Below, piece after piece: positions 31,968-41,123 of a stretch of 64,000 bases of DNA. Numbering within the stretch: position 1 is the stretch's first letter; each line of letters begins with the position of its first letter. The stretch lies in assembly GCF_037543845.1 (NCBI RefSeq), contig NZ_JBBIFX010000001.1:1674001-1738000 (forward strand), given 5' to 3'. The stretch is from Gymnodinialimonas ulvae (GTDB taxonomy: Bacteria; Pseudomonadota; Alphaproteobacteria; Rhodobacterales; Rhodobacteraceae). Both the position numbers and the translations under genes were made by a program. Under the pieces are notes generated by a model, which was given only the letters and a program-made list of their open reading frames with translations, did no database searches and was not told the DNA's origin.

Positions 31968-33131
31968 ATGAAAGATATGGATTCCTTCGCCGACTTCGAG
32001 GTTGGCTTCGACATCCCCGCCAAGCCCGGCATGCCCGCATCCGAGGTTCAGACGCCCGCGCTGGTGCTCGACCTCGGCGCGCTGGAGCGCAACATCAAGA
32101 AGATGGGCGATTACGCCAAGACCCACGGCATGCGCCACCGCGTGCACGGCAAGATGCACAAATCCGTCGACGTGGCGCTTTTGCAGGTCGAACTGGGTGG
32201 TGCCTGCGGCGTCTGCTGTCAAAAGGTGTCCGAGGCCGAGGTCTTCGCCCGTGGCGGCATCAAGGATGTGCTGGTGTCGAACCAGGTCCGCGACCCGAAG
32301 AAGATCGACCGCCTGGCCCGCATGCCCAAACTTGGCGCGCGCACCATCTGCTGCGTGGATGATCTGAACAACATCACCGATCTGTCCGCGGCCGCCATGC
32401 AGCACGGAACCGAGATCGAATGCCTCGTGGAGATTGATTGCGGCGCGGGCCGCTGCGGCGTGACCACCACGCCCGAGGTGGTCGAGATCGCCAAGGCCAT
32501 CGACGCGGCCCCCGGCCTCAAGTTCGCAGGCATCCAGGCCTATCAGGGCGCGATGCAGCACATGGACTCGTACGAAGATCGCAAAGCCAAGATCGCCATC
32601 GCCGTGGCGCAGGTCAAAGACGTCGTGGATACCCTCAAGGCCGATGGCATCTCGTGTGACATCGTCGGCGGCGGCGGCACCGGCTCGTATTATTTCGAGA
32701 GCACATCGGGCGTCTACAATGAGCTTCAGTGCGGCTCCTACGCGTTCATGGATGCCGATTACGGCCGCATCCTCGATGCCGACGGCAACCGCATCGACCA
32801 GGGCGAATGGGAGAACGCGCTGTTCATCCTCACCTCCGTCATGTCCCACGCCAAGGCCGACAAGGCCATCGTCGACGCAGGCCTCAAGGCGCAGTCTGTC
32901 GACTCCGGCCTGCCTGTGATCTTCGGGCGAACGGATGTTGAATATGTGAAATGTTCCGACGAACATGGCGTGGTTGCAGACCCTGATGGTGTTCTGAAAG
33001 TGAATGACAAGCTGCATCTCGTGCCGGGCCATTGCGACCCGACCTGCAACGTGCACGACTGGTACGTCGGCGTCCGCGATGGTGTCGTTGAGACCGTCTG
33101 GCCCGTCTCCGCACGGGGCCGCGCTTACTGA
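31968..33131 (+). CDS. bhcC: beta-hydroxyaspartate aldolase BhcC
   Basis: A 387-residue D-threonine-aldolase-like enzyme with an alanine-racemase-type barrel. PLP lysine K62 is in RVHGKMHKS, and the C-terminal metal site appears in LVPGHCDPTCNVHDWYVGVRDG. It condenses glycine and glyoxylate to beta-hydroxyaspartate, the carbon-carbon-forming step of the cycle. Its N-terminus repeats the opening MKDM of BhcB. The stop codon overlaps the bhcD start by one base (TGATG), so the two are coupled. Confidence 0.93.
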   Translation: MKDMDSFADFEVGFDIPAKPGMPASEVQTPALVLDLGALERNIKKMGDYAKTHGMRHRVHGKMHKSVDVALLQVELGGACGVCCQKVSEAEVFARGGIKDVLVSNQVRDPKKIDRLARMPKLGARTICCVDDLNNITDLSAAAMQHGTEIECLVEIDCGAGRCGVTTTPEVVEIAKAIDAAPGLKFAGIQAYQGAMQHMDSYEDRKAKIAIAVAQVKDVVDTLKADGISCDIVGGGGTGSYYFESTSGVYNELQCGSYAFMDADYGRILDADGNRIDQGEWENALFILTSVMSHAKADKAIVDAGLKAQSVDSGLPVIFGRTDVEYVKCSDEHGVVADPDGVLKVNDKLHLVPGHCDPTCNVHDWYVGVRDGVVETVWPVSARGRAY

Positions 33132-34111
33132 TGAGCGGCGCACAACATGAAATGGCGATTGTCCCCGAGGGGATGATCGCCGACCTGCTGACCCGCGATG
33201 CGGCGTTTGCAGCAGTCGAAACCGTCTTTGCTGCGATGGCCGCCGGGGCTGCGCAAAACTTTCCCGTGGTGCGCGAGGCGATGCCCACCGAAGACGCGCT
33301 CTACGGCTTCAAGGGCGGCGTGGCGCCTGGTGTGCTCGGCCTCAAGGCAGGCGGCTACTGGCCGCATAACCTCGACAAGAACGGCCTGATCAATCACCAA
33401 TCCACCGTCTTCCTGTTCGAGCCCGAGACGGGCCGCGTCAAGGCGATGGTGGGCGGCAATTACCTGACCGCGCTGCGCACCGCCGCCGCGTCGTCGGTGT
33501 CGATCAGGCACCTCGCCCGGCCCGACGCGAAAGTACTCGGCATGATCGGCGCGGGCCATCAGGCCACGTTCCAGATGCGCGCCGCGCTCGAAACCCACGA
33601 TTTCGAAAAGGTCATCGGCTGGAACCTGCATCCCGAAATGCTGCCCAACCTTGCCGCCGTCGCCGCCGAGATGGATATCCCCTTCGAGCCCGTCGATCTG
33701 CCCGGCATGACCCAGGCCGATGTGATCATCACCATCACGTCAAGCTTCGCGCCCAGCCTTCTGGCCGAGCACGTCAGCCCCGGCACGCACATCGCGTGCA
33801 TGGGCACCGACACCATCGGCAAGCAGGAGGTCGAGGCCACCCTGCTCGGCAAAGCCACCGTCTTCTGTGACGAGGTCGCGCAATCCACCAGCCTGGGCGA
33901 AGCGCAACACGCCGTGGCCTCGGGCCTCTTGAAGGCCGACGCCATCACCCAGATCGGCGCGGTCATCAACGGCACGCATCCCGGCCGAACCTCCGCGGAT
34001 GAAATCACGCTGTTCGACGGCACCGGCGTCGGCCTGCAGGATCTCGCCGTGGCCTCATCCATCGTCGATACGGCGGTCGCCAATGGCACCGCGACCATCG
34101 TGCCGATCTAA
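33131..34111 (+). CDS. bhcD: iminosuccinate reductase BhcD
   Basis: A 326-residue member of the ornithine cyclodeaminase/mu-crystallin family. A substrate-domain segment APGVLGLKAGGYWPHN is followed by a Rossmann domain LGMIGAGHQATFQMRAALET and DVIITITSSFAPSLL, then FDGTGVGLQDLAVASSI. In the cycle it reduces iminosuccinate to aspartate with NADH, regenerating the amino donor for BhcA, so the pathway runs from two glyoxylate to oxaloacetate without carbon loss. Start overlaps the bhcC stop. Confidence 0.93.
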   Translation: MSGAQHEMAIVPEGMIADLLTRDAAFAAVETVFAAMAAGAAQNFPVVREAMPTEDALYGFKGGVAPGVLGLKAGGYWPHNLDKNGLINHQSTVFLFEPETGRVKAMVGGNYLTALRTAAASSVSIRHLARPDAKVLGMIGAGHQATFQMRAALETHDFEKVIGWNLHPEMLPNLAAVAAEMDIPFEPVDLPGMTQADVIITITSSFAPSLLAEHVSPGTHIACMGTDTIGKQEVEATLLGKATVFCDEVAQSTSLGEAQHAVASGLLKADAITQIGAVINGTHPGRTSADEITLFDGTGVGLQDLAVASSIVDTAVANGTATIVPI

Positions 34112-34298
34112 GGCGCCATTCGGCCGGGGCGGGTCCAGCGCTCGCCCCCGCCACCCCGCGCACAGTCTTTCTCCCCAACGCCCGCGACCCACAAACCACA
34201 CCCCTGCGCCGCGAAATCCGTCTTGACGCAGCTTCCCGCTTTCCCCCGCGCCGAAACCCGGTATCGTCCCCCCGGGAGAAATTGGGAGGTTTCACACC

Positions 34299-36005
34299 AT
34301 GACGGATCGGCCTTGGACGGCGTTCTATCGCCCCGGCGCGCGCACCGAGATCGCGGCGCCGGCCTACCGCAATCTGGGCGACCTGATCGGTTCGGTGGCC
34401 GAGACCTTCGGCAAGGCACCGGCCTTCACCTGCTGCCTGCCCAACGGCATGAACGGCACGCTCAGTTTCGCGCAAGTCGATGAGATGTCGGATGCCTTCG
34501 CCGTCTACCTGCGCGAGGTCGCGGGGCTCAACGCGGGCGACCGTGTCGCGGTGCAGATGCCCAATTGCCTCGGCTTTCCGGTCGCAGCTTTCGGTGTGCT
34601 CAAGGCAGGCTGTGTTCTGGTCAACGTGAACCCGCTCTACACCGCCGAGGAGATGGCCAAGCAATTCGAAGATGCCCGCCCCCATGCGCTGGTGATCGTC
34701 GACATGTTCGCCGACAAGATCCCCGCCGCCACGCAAGGCCACCCGATCCCCAATATCATCGTCACGCGTGTGGCGGAATTCTTCCCCGTCCTGCCGCGCG
34801 GCATCGTGGGGCTGGTGCAAAAGGTCTGGGACCGCTCCGTCCAACCCATTGAAATCGCCCATATCCGCCTGCCCTCCGCGCTTTCGGCGGGGCGCGCGCA
34901 TCGCGACAGCGGCGCCATCGAGGTCGAGAAATACCACCAGGGCGTCGGCGCCGATGACATCGCCGTCCTGCAATACACCGGCGGCACCACCGGCGTGTCG
35001 AAGGGCGCGATGCTGACCCATGCCAATCTGCTCTATAATATGGAGCAATCCATGGATTTGCTCAGCGGTCTGGACCGCGGCAAGGAAACCATCCTGACCG
35101 CCCTGCCGCTCTACCATATCTTCGCGTTCACGGTGAACATGCTGGCGTTTTACTGGATGGGATCGCGCAATATCCTGATCCCCAATCCCAGGCCGCTCGG
35201 CAACCTCAAACGCGCGTTCGAGAATTACAAGATCACCTTCATGACCGGCGTGAACACGCTCTTCAACGGGCTCACAAACGAGATCTGGTTTCGCGACAGC
35301 CCGCCCAAACACCTCAAATTCGCGGGCGCGGGCGGCATGGCTTTGCAGGCCTCGGTTGCCGAGAAGTGGGAAGAGATCACCGGCAAACCAGTGCTGCAGG
35401 GTTACGGCCTGACCGAAACCTCGCCGGTCCTGACGTTCGAACCCTTGGGCAAGACCCGCCCCGGCACCATCGGCATTCCCGTGCCCTCCACCGACATCGC
35501 GATCATGGACGATGCGGGCAATCCCCTGCCTCTGGGCGAGACCGGCGAGATTGCCGCGAAGGGCCCACAGATCATGAAGGGCTATTGGGAAAAACCCGAC
35601 GAGACCGCCGCCACCATGGCGGGCGAATACTTCCTGACCGGCGATATCGGCTACATGGATCCCGACGGCTACATCCGCATCGTCGACCGCAAGAAGGACA
35701 TGGTCGTGGTGTCCGGCTTCAACGTCTATCCCAATGAGGTCGAGGATGTTTTGGCCGCCCACCCCGGCGTGATCGAGGCCGCCGTGATCGGCGTGCCGGA
35801 TGAGGCCAGTGGCGAGGCCGTGAAGGCCTTCGTTGTGCTCAAGGACACCAGTGTCACACCCGAGGCGATCCGCGCCCATTGCAAGGAACACATGACCGCC
35901 TACAAGGTGCCCAAACGGGTCGAGCTTCGCGATGAACTGCCAAAATCAAACGTCGGCAAGATCCTCCGCAAGGACCTGCGCGCCGAAGAAATGAAGGGGG
36001 CCTGA
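34299..36005 (+). CDS. long-chain acyl-CoA ligase (FadD-like)
   Basis: A 568-residue adenylate-forming enzyme. It has the AMP motif YTGGTTGVSKGAMLTH, the A4-A5 region QGYGLTETSPVLT, and the A7-A8 hinge TGDIGYMDPDGYIRIVDRKKDM. The C-terminal lysine is in LPKSNVGKILRKDL. The length and the LPLYHIFAFT-type segment fit long-chain fatty-acid-CoA ligases that activate fatty acids for beta-oxidation. GGGAGG precedes the ATG. It is followed six bases later by a BASS-family transporter, with which it forms an operon; there is a 187-base gap after bhcD. Confidence 0.9.
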   Translation: MTDRPWTAFYRPGARTEIAAPAYRNLGDLIGSVAETFGKAPAFTCCLPNGMNGTLSFAQVDEMSDAFAVYLREVAGLNAGDRVAVQMPNCLGFPVAAFGVLKAGCVLVNVNPLYTAEEMAKQFEDARPHALVIVDMFADKIPAATQGHPIPNIIVTRVAEFFPVLPRGIVGLVQKVWDRSVQPIEIAHIRLPSALSAGRAHRDSGAIEVEKYHQGVGADDIAVLQYTGGTTGVSKGAMLTHANLLYNMEQSMDLLSGLDRGKETILTALPLYHIFAFTVNMLAFYWMGSRNILIPNPRPLGNLKRAFENYKITFMTGVNTLFNGLTNEIWFRDSPPKHLKFAGAGGMALQASVAEKWEEITGKPVLQGYGLTETSPVLTFEPLGKTRPGTIGIPVPSTDIAIMDDAGNPLPLGETGEIAAKGPQIMKGYWEKPDETAATMAGEYFLTGDIGYMDPDGYIRIVDRKKDMVVVSGFNVYPNEVEDVLAAHPGVIEAAVIGVPDEASGEAVKAFVVLKDTSVTPEAIRAHCKEHMTAYKVPKRVELRDELPKSNVGKILRKDLRAEEMKGA

Positions 36006-36010
36006 GGCAC

Positions 36011-36892
36011 ATGGTTGATGAATTCACCCAGACACTCCTCGGGATCATGGTTGCGATCATCATGCTCGGCATGGGCGCCTCCCTGACCCCGCGCGACTTC
36101 TACCTCGCGCTCAAACGCCCCTATGGCCTCGCCATCGGCGTGATCAGCCAATACGGCATCATGCCGCTTCTGGGCTTCCTGCTCGCCACCTTCCTCGTGG
36201 TGCCCGAAACCATCGCCATCGGCATCCTGATTATGGCGTGCATGCCGGGCGGGACGACCTCGAACATCTTCACGTACTTCTCCAAGGGCAACCTGGCCCT
36301 GTCGGTCCTGATGACCGTGACAAGCACCGTGACCGGCTTGATCCTGATCCCGGTGATCTTGCTGCTCTATGCCGCAGCACTTGATCTCGAAATCCCCCGC
36401 GAAGATATCATCGCCGTGCTGATCGTGCTGCTGGTGCCTGTCGCCATCGGCATGACCTTGCGCAAACTCAACGCCAATGTGGGGGCTGTGCTGGAATTTG
36501 GCGGCGCTTTGTTGGGCGTGTTCTTCATCTTCTTCATCGCCGTGACCTGGGTGCCGCAAAACTGGCAATTCCTGCTCAACACCACGCCGGCGACCTACGC
36601 GGCGGCCATTGGCCTGGGCCTCGTGGGCATCACCATCGGCTACCTCTTCGCCAAACTGCTGCGCCTGCACCCGCGCAATGCGCGGACCGTGGCGCTTGAA
36701 ACCGGGATCCAGAACGGCCCCCTGGCCATCGCGATCGTCGTCTTCACCTTCCCGGCTGAGCAGCAGCAGGCGATCATGGCCGTGCCCGCGCTCTATTCGC
36801 TCTTCATCGTCTTGATCAGCACCGGCGTGACGCTCTTCTTCCGCCGCGCCAACACCGCCGCCGAGCAGAAAATGCCCGACAGCCTCCTCTGA
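36011..36892 (+). CDS. bile acid:sodium symporter (BASS) family transporter
   Basis: A 293-residue membrane protein with nine to ten hydrophobic helices. IIMLGMGASLTPRDFYLALKRP near the N-terminus and MACMPGGTTSNIFTYFSKGNLALSV in the middle are the recognisable BASS elements, together with LETGIQNGPLAIAIV in the second half. Members co-transport Na+ with organic acids. It follows the acyl-CoA ligase by only five bases, so uptake of a carboxylic acid for CoA activation is a reasonable but unproven idea. Confidence 0.88.
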   Translation: MVDEFTQTLLGIMVAIIMLGMGASLTPRDFYLALKRPYGLAIGVISQYGIMPLLGFLLATFLVVPETIAIGILIMACMPGGTTSNIFTYFSKGNLALSVLMTVTSTVTGLILIPVILLLYAAALDLEIPREDIIAVLIVLLVPVAIGMTLRKLNANVGAVLEFGGALLGVFFIFFIAVTWVPQNWQFLLNTTPATYAAAIGLGLVGITIGYLFAKLLRLHPRNARTVALETGIQNGPLAIAIVVFTFPAEQQQAIMAVPALYSLFIVLISTGVTLFFRRANTAAEQKMPDSLL

Positions 36893-36922
36893 CCGAACCA
36901 ACGGAAACCCCGCACCCCACCC

Positions 36923-36993
36923 CTCCTCGAGCCTCCGGCTCTCCTCGCAACCACGCCCCCGCGCCTCTCCTCCATCCTGCGGATGTCCTCGCA
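36923..36993. repeat. two covarying 27-bp hairpin units
   Basis: Two 27-bp units (36923-36949 and 36967-36993) share the flanks CTCCTC and TCCTCGCA. Between them each has a 5-bp stem with a 3-base loop: GAGCC-TCC-GGCTC in the first and CATCC-TGC-GGATG in the second. The stem bases differ at several positions in both arms, and pairing is kept, so selection on a folded RNA or DNA structure is likely. They lie in the gap between the BASS gene and the polysaccharide cluster. Confidence 0.6.
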
Positions 36994-37047
36994 GCGGTCC
37001 TGCCTCCGCTCCGCCCCCATTCCAAACGCCCGGCCAGCCGTGCTAGC

Positions 37048-38910
37048 GTGGCGCAAACACCGGCAGATCCGGGGGCCAACCCGGAACCCGAAGGGGCAGA
37101 TGTGCAGCACCTGAAGACCACTTCCAAACACGGGCAGATCCTGGCCGTGTCGATGATGAAGGACGAAGCGCCGTTCCTTTTGGAATGGGTGGCGCACCAT
37201 CTTGCTGTGGGCTTCACCGACCTGCTCGTCTACACCAACGATTGCTCTGACGGCACCGACACGATGCTGCAGCGGCTCGAAACCCTGGGCCTTGCGCATC
37301 ACCGGGTCAACGACATCGCCCCCGGCCTCAAGCCGCAGCCCTCCGCCCTCAACCATGCGCAGGCCGAACCCATCGTGCGCACCGCCGATTGGGTGATTGT
37401 GTTCGATGCCGACGAATTTCTCTGCATCCGCCACCCCTCCGCCTCCGTCGAAGGTCTGCTCGATGACGCCACCGCGCAGGGTGCGAACGGCATCGTCATC
37501 ACGTGGCGTATTTACGGCTCTGCAGGCAAGGTGGACTGGTCTCGCGCGCCCGTGACCGAACAATATACACGCGCCGCGCCGCCGTTCTGGAACAAGGGCT
37601 GGGGCGTAAAGACACTCTTCAAATTCGACCATACGAAATGGAACCTCGGCATCCACCGGCCCAAGATCAAAAACAAATGGCTCGAGACCGACTTCCCCGA
37701 CAGGGTCAAATGGCTCAACGGCTCCGGCCTGCCGATGGAGGAGTATTTCAAGTTCCGCGGCTGGCGCTCGATCCGCCGCACGCTTGGATACGAGTGGTGC
37801 CAGATGAACCATTACGCCGTGAAATCCGTCGACAGCTATGCGATCCGCAAATTCCGCGGCAATGTGAACAACAAGAAGGACAAGTATAATTCCGACTATT
37901 GGGCGCTGCAGGACCGCAACGAAGTTGAAGACCGCACCGCCCTGATCCACGCCGACCGCCGCGCCGAAATCATGGCCGAACTGCTCAAGGATCCGGTCCT
38001 GCACAAGCTTCACCACGCCGCCATCGACCGGGTCGAAGCCCGCCTCGCCACCTACAAGCAAACCCCTGCCTACACCAAACTCCGCGCCGACCTGATCGAC
38101 GCCGGCAAAACCCCCATCACACAGGTCGAGGCCAAACCGCCGCAGGCCCGCGACCCCGCCAAGATCGCCGCCCTGATGAGCCGCGTCGAAAAGCAGGCCG
38201 CCGATACACCGCCGCAGGAGCGCCGCAACGACACCATCGCCGGGTGGGCCACCGTCGATGGTGACCCCTATCTCGACACGATCGACCTCTCCGGCGACAT
38301 CGCGCTGGAATGGGTCGAAAACCACGGCATCGCCCTGCCTGCCGACCCACGCATCTTCGCCCCCGAAAGCCTCGATGTGATCCTTGCGGGGCGCTTCGAC
38401 CGACGCCATGCCCGCAACATCGCCGGTTATCTCGATGGCTGCACCCGTGTGCTTGAACTCGGCGGCGGCGTCGGCTTCATCGCCCTGCGCACACTCTCGA
38501 TCAGCCAGGGCCTCACCTACATGGTCCACGACAGCCGCAGCGCGTTGATATCCTATGGAAAAACGCTGGCCCAACGTGCCGGGCTTGCGGACACAAGCCG
38601 CCTCAAATTCACCGATGGGCCGCTGATGATCAATGGCGCGCCCACGGGCCTTCAGGCCTGTCTCAGCGATTTCAAACCGGTTGCCCTGCGCCTGGGGCGC
38701 GCCTCCGAACTGCCGCCCGAAGCCCTCCCCCAACTCGACCTCGGCACCCTGCGCCGCGTGCTGATCCCCGTGGTGTCCGACGACCAGGCCGCGCAATTGC
38801 GCGCCGCCTACACCCCCGCGCTGGCCGCCAAAGGCTTCCGCGAAGACCCCGACCGCGCCGCCTCCGGCTCCCTGCAATTCGACCGCTGCGAAGACGGCTC
38901 CGCCGGATAA
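37048..38910 (+). CDS. glycosyltransferase (GT2-like) fused to a methyltransferase-like domain
   Basis: A 620-residue protein. Residues of about 30-330 are a glycosyltransferase-2-like domain of the type in which SMMKDEAPFLLEWVAHHLAV, VYTNDCSDGTDTML and VIVFDADEFLCI (DxD-type) stand out; related domains recur at 46536, 47537 and 48419. From about 440 a Rossmann-like segment TRVLELGGGVGFIALRTL begins an FkbM/SAM-methyltransferase-like domain. It may glycosylate and methylate a surface glycan. The drawn GTG start has no ribosome site; GTG 37102 with AAGGGG upstream is a good alternative. Confidence 0.8.
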   Translation: MAQTPADPGANPEPEGADVQHLKTTSKHGQILAVSMMKDEAPFLLEWVAHHLAVGFTDLLVYTNDCSDGTDTMLQRLETLGLAHHRVNDIAPGLKPQPSALNHAQAEPIVRTADWVIVFDADEFLCIRHPSASVEGLLDDATAQGANGIVITWRIYGSAGKVDWSRAPVTEQYTRAAPPFWNKGWGVKTLFKFDHTKWNLGIHRPKIKNKWLETDFPDRVKWLNGSGLPMEEYFKFRGWRSIRRTLGYEWCQMNHYAVKSVDSYAIRKFRGNVNNKKDKYNSDYWALQDRNEVEDRTALIHADRRAEIMAELLKDPVLHKLHHAAIDRVEARLATYKQTPAYTKLRADLIDAGKTPITQVEAKPPQARDPAKIAALMSRVEKQAADTPPQERRNDTIAGWATVDGDPYLDTIDLSGDIALEWVENHGIALPADPRIFAPESLDVILAGRFDRRHARNIAGYLDGCTRVLELGGGVGFIALRTLSISQGLTYMVHDSRSALISYGKTLAQRAGLADTSRLKFTDGPLMINGAPTGLQACLSDFKPVALRLGRASELPPEALPQLDLGTLRRVLIPVVSDDQAAQLRAAYTPALAAKGFREDPDRAASGSLQFDRCEDGSAG

Positions 38911-38986
38911 GCGCTCGCTCCGCGAAACCGGGCTTCCATCGGCCCCGCCGCTTCGCCTAACGTGGCGCAACGAAGGGGGCCGCGCC

Positions 38987-40393
38987 GTGACCGACACACC
39001 GCAAGACAAGGATGAAACCGCCAGCCACGGCGTTGTCCTGCGCGCCAGGAACGGCGATTTGATCCGGTACGACCCTTCGGGGCTCGTGATGCGGCTGAGC
39101 GATCGCGTTGTCGCCGATCTCGCCCTGCGCCTGCCGGATCGCGGCGATGCAAGCGCGCCCTCGGCGCAGGCAGAGCCGATTGATCCGCCCCCCGGTATCG
39201 ACGCGTGGAACGCCCGGCGTGACGGCTGCTGGACCCGCTTCACGGCCCGCCTCGAAGGCGCGCAAGGCGTGCGCGCGTTTCGTCAGCATCGCGACGGCGG
39301 TGACATCATCGCCGACGCCAATGGACCCGTGCTCGGCCTTCTGGGGCTCGGTGGCGCGCGGGCGGCGCTGGCCAACCCCGGCCGTGCCGATTTTCCCTTT
39401 CACATCACCGCGCCCGCCGATGATATCGGCGCCGTGGGCCATGCCGGGATCGAACAGGCGACGCGCACCGACCGGCTCGAACATCTGCGCGAGATGACCC
39501 ACGAGGCCCTTGTCGCCCAGACCATCGTGCAGTGGCGCATGGACGATTACGGCCCCCTGCCGCTGTTCATGGCCCGGGTCGAGACCGACAGTTCCGCCAC
39601 CGCCGCGGACCTCGCTTGTGGAAAAGCTGTGGAAAACCTGTTGATCGCTGCGGAAAACCTCAAATCCGCCGCTGCGCTTATGGACAAGCGGGCCAAAATC
39701 CTCGCCGTCACGCTCGATTTCGCGCTGGAGGATCATTCCCCCTCCGCCACGGCCTATCGCGACGGCATGCTTGCGGTGATGGAGGCCGTGTCCTCCGGCC
39801 TCTGGGCGCTTGGCTTCGATCGCCCGTTGTTCGTCACCCGCATCGAATCCGGTCTGCCCGAGGTCGCGCCGCAACCCGCCCTCGATGGCCAGTGGGAATT
39901 GTCGTGGAACCACGGCGATCAGCGCCTCGTCCCCTCCGCCCCCGCCTATATGTTCGATCTCGACGCTTACGACCGTCCGACCGAGGCCGCCCGCATCCAG
40001 CAGGCCGAGATGACCGCCCATGCAATCGTCGGGGCCGCGAGCTGGAAATGCCCGATCCTGCATCTCGCTGAAATCGAAGGCCAATCGCTTCGCGTCACGG
40101 CCCGTGCCGATGGCCCGCTGGTCCTCGATACCGTCGACGGTTTTGCGCTCACCGATTGCGTGAACGGCGCGCGGATCACCGGCGGACAGATCGCCCCCGA
40201 CGATCCGCAGGCGGTGCTTCTGACCCTCGACAAAGTCCCCGAAGGTGCGGGCCTTCGCCTTGCCTATGCGTGCGCCGGGCAGCCGCGCGGATACCTGCGC
40301 GACACCTGGCAGGACCAAAGTGCAACCGGCGCGCCCCTGCACCGCTATGCCCTGCCCGCCCATCTCCCCGTGACCGGGGGCCGCAATGCTTGA
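38987..40393 (+). CDS. conserved-looking protein of unknown function in polysaccharide cluster
   Basis: A 468-residue soluble protein that I do not recognise. It contains a helical middle part (ACGKAVENLLIAAENLKSAAALMDKR), then LAVTLDFALEDHSPSATAY and LFVTRIESGLPEV, a layout reminiscent of SGNH-type esterases but without a clear catalytic GDS motif, and a C-terminal beta-rich part. No signal peptide. AAGGGGG precedes the GTG. It overlaps the next gene by eight bases, which in turn overlaps the sulfatase gene, so the three are one translational unit and their products may act together on an extracellular glycan. Confidence 0.7.
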   Translation: MTDTPQDKDETASHGVVLRARNGDLIRYDPSGLVMRLSDRVVADLALRLPDRGDASAPSAQAEPIDPPPGIDAWNARRDGCWTRFTARLEGAQGVRAFRQHRDGGDIIADANGPVLGLLGLGGARAALANPGRADFPFHITAPADDIGAVGHAGIEQATRTDRLEHLREMTHEALVAQTIVQWRMDDYGPLPLFMARVETDSSATAADLACGKAVENLLIAAENLKSAAALMDKRAKILAVTLDFALEDHSPSATAYRDGMLAVMEAVSSGLWALGFDRPLFVTRIESGLPEVAPQPALDGQWELSWNHGDQRLVPSAPAYMFDLDAYDRPTEAARIQQAEMTAHAIVGAASWKCPILHLAEIEGQSLRVTARADGPLVLDTVDGFALTDCVNGARITGGQIAPDDPQAVLLTLDKVPEGAGLRLAYACAGQPRGYLRDTWQDQSATGAPLHRYALPAHLPVTGGRNA

Positions 40394-41123
40394 GCTGCCC
40401 GACGCCCTGCCCCAAGGGGCCCTGTGCGCCGCCAGCCCCGCCGCCGCTGGCCCGGCCCTGCAATCTGCGTTGTGGTGGCACGGATGTCCCGATGCGATGC
40501 AACTCGACAGCACAACCGGGGCCGTCACCCGGTGGAATGCGCAAGGCTCCAGCCCCGCAGCCATTCCCACGGAACCCAACAAGAACAACGGCCTGATCAC
40601 CGAGATCGACACGCTTTTCGGCCTGCAATGTCGGGCGCAGACCCATTGCGGTCTGGTGGCCGAGGCCATCACCGAAAACGCCGCCACCGCCACGCTTGCG
40701 ATCCGTTTCTACACCACCCCCGGCGACGACGCCCGCACCTTGCTGACGCTCAACACCGGCGACAATTACCTCTTCCTCTCCGGTGCCGACGGCCTGCTCA
40801 CCGCCAAGGATGATCAAGGCCGCGTCTCCACCGATCTCCCCCTGCCCGCACAGGACGCCCCGCATCTCGCCATCGTCTCGCTCAACGGCGACCACCTCGC
40901 CCTCTCGCTCGGCGACGCACACGCCACCGCCACCGCCGCCATCGGCATCCTCTCCGGCCCCGCCGACCTCTTCATCGGCTGCCGCAACCAGCGCCCGCGC
41001 CTGCTGAAGACCCTCGGCGCTGCGCTGATCCTCGACGTCTGGCTCTTCCCGGGCCGCACCCTCTCCCACACGGACCCCGCAACCAAAGCCCTCCAACGCC
41101 ACCACCTCTGGGCCTCCGAATGA
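40386..41123 (+). CDS. possible concanavalin/LamG-like domain protein
   Basis: A 245-residue, beta-strand-rich protein without signal peptide or membrane segment. Stretches such as ATATLAIRFYTTPGDDARTL, NYLFLSGADGLLTAKDD, HLAIVSLNGDHLALSLGDA and LILDVWLFPGRTLSHTDPAT have the rhythm of concanavalin-A-like (LamG) carbohydrate-binding jelly-rolls; this is a fold-level guess. The gene overlaps both neighbours, the 468-residue protein and the sulfatase. Confidence 0.55.
   Translation: MLELPDALPQGALCAASPAAAGPALQSALWWHGCPDAMQLDSTTGAVTRWNAQGSSPAAIPTEPNKNNGLITEIDTLFGLQCRAQTHCGLVAEAITENAATATLAIRFYTTPGDDARTLLTLNTGDNYLFLSGADGLLTAKDDQGRVSTDLPLPAQDAPHLAIVSLNGDHLALSLGDAHATATAAIGILSGPADLFIGCRNQRPRLLKTLGAALILDVWLFPGRTLSHTDPATKALQRHHLWASE

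Noticed and set aside
30918..35891. Long minus-strand open frames across bhcBCD and the acyl-CoA ligase (over 600 codons each)
   Set aside because: High-GC antisense shadows of enzymes with intact catalytic motifs on the plus strand.
36793..40693. Long minus-strand open frames opposite the glycosyltransferase and the 468-residue protein
   Set aside because: Arg/Gly/His-rich antisense shadows with no domains; the plus-strand genes have ribosome sites and family motifs.
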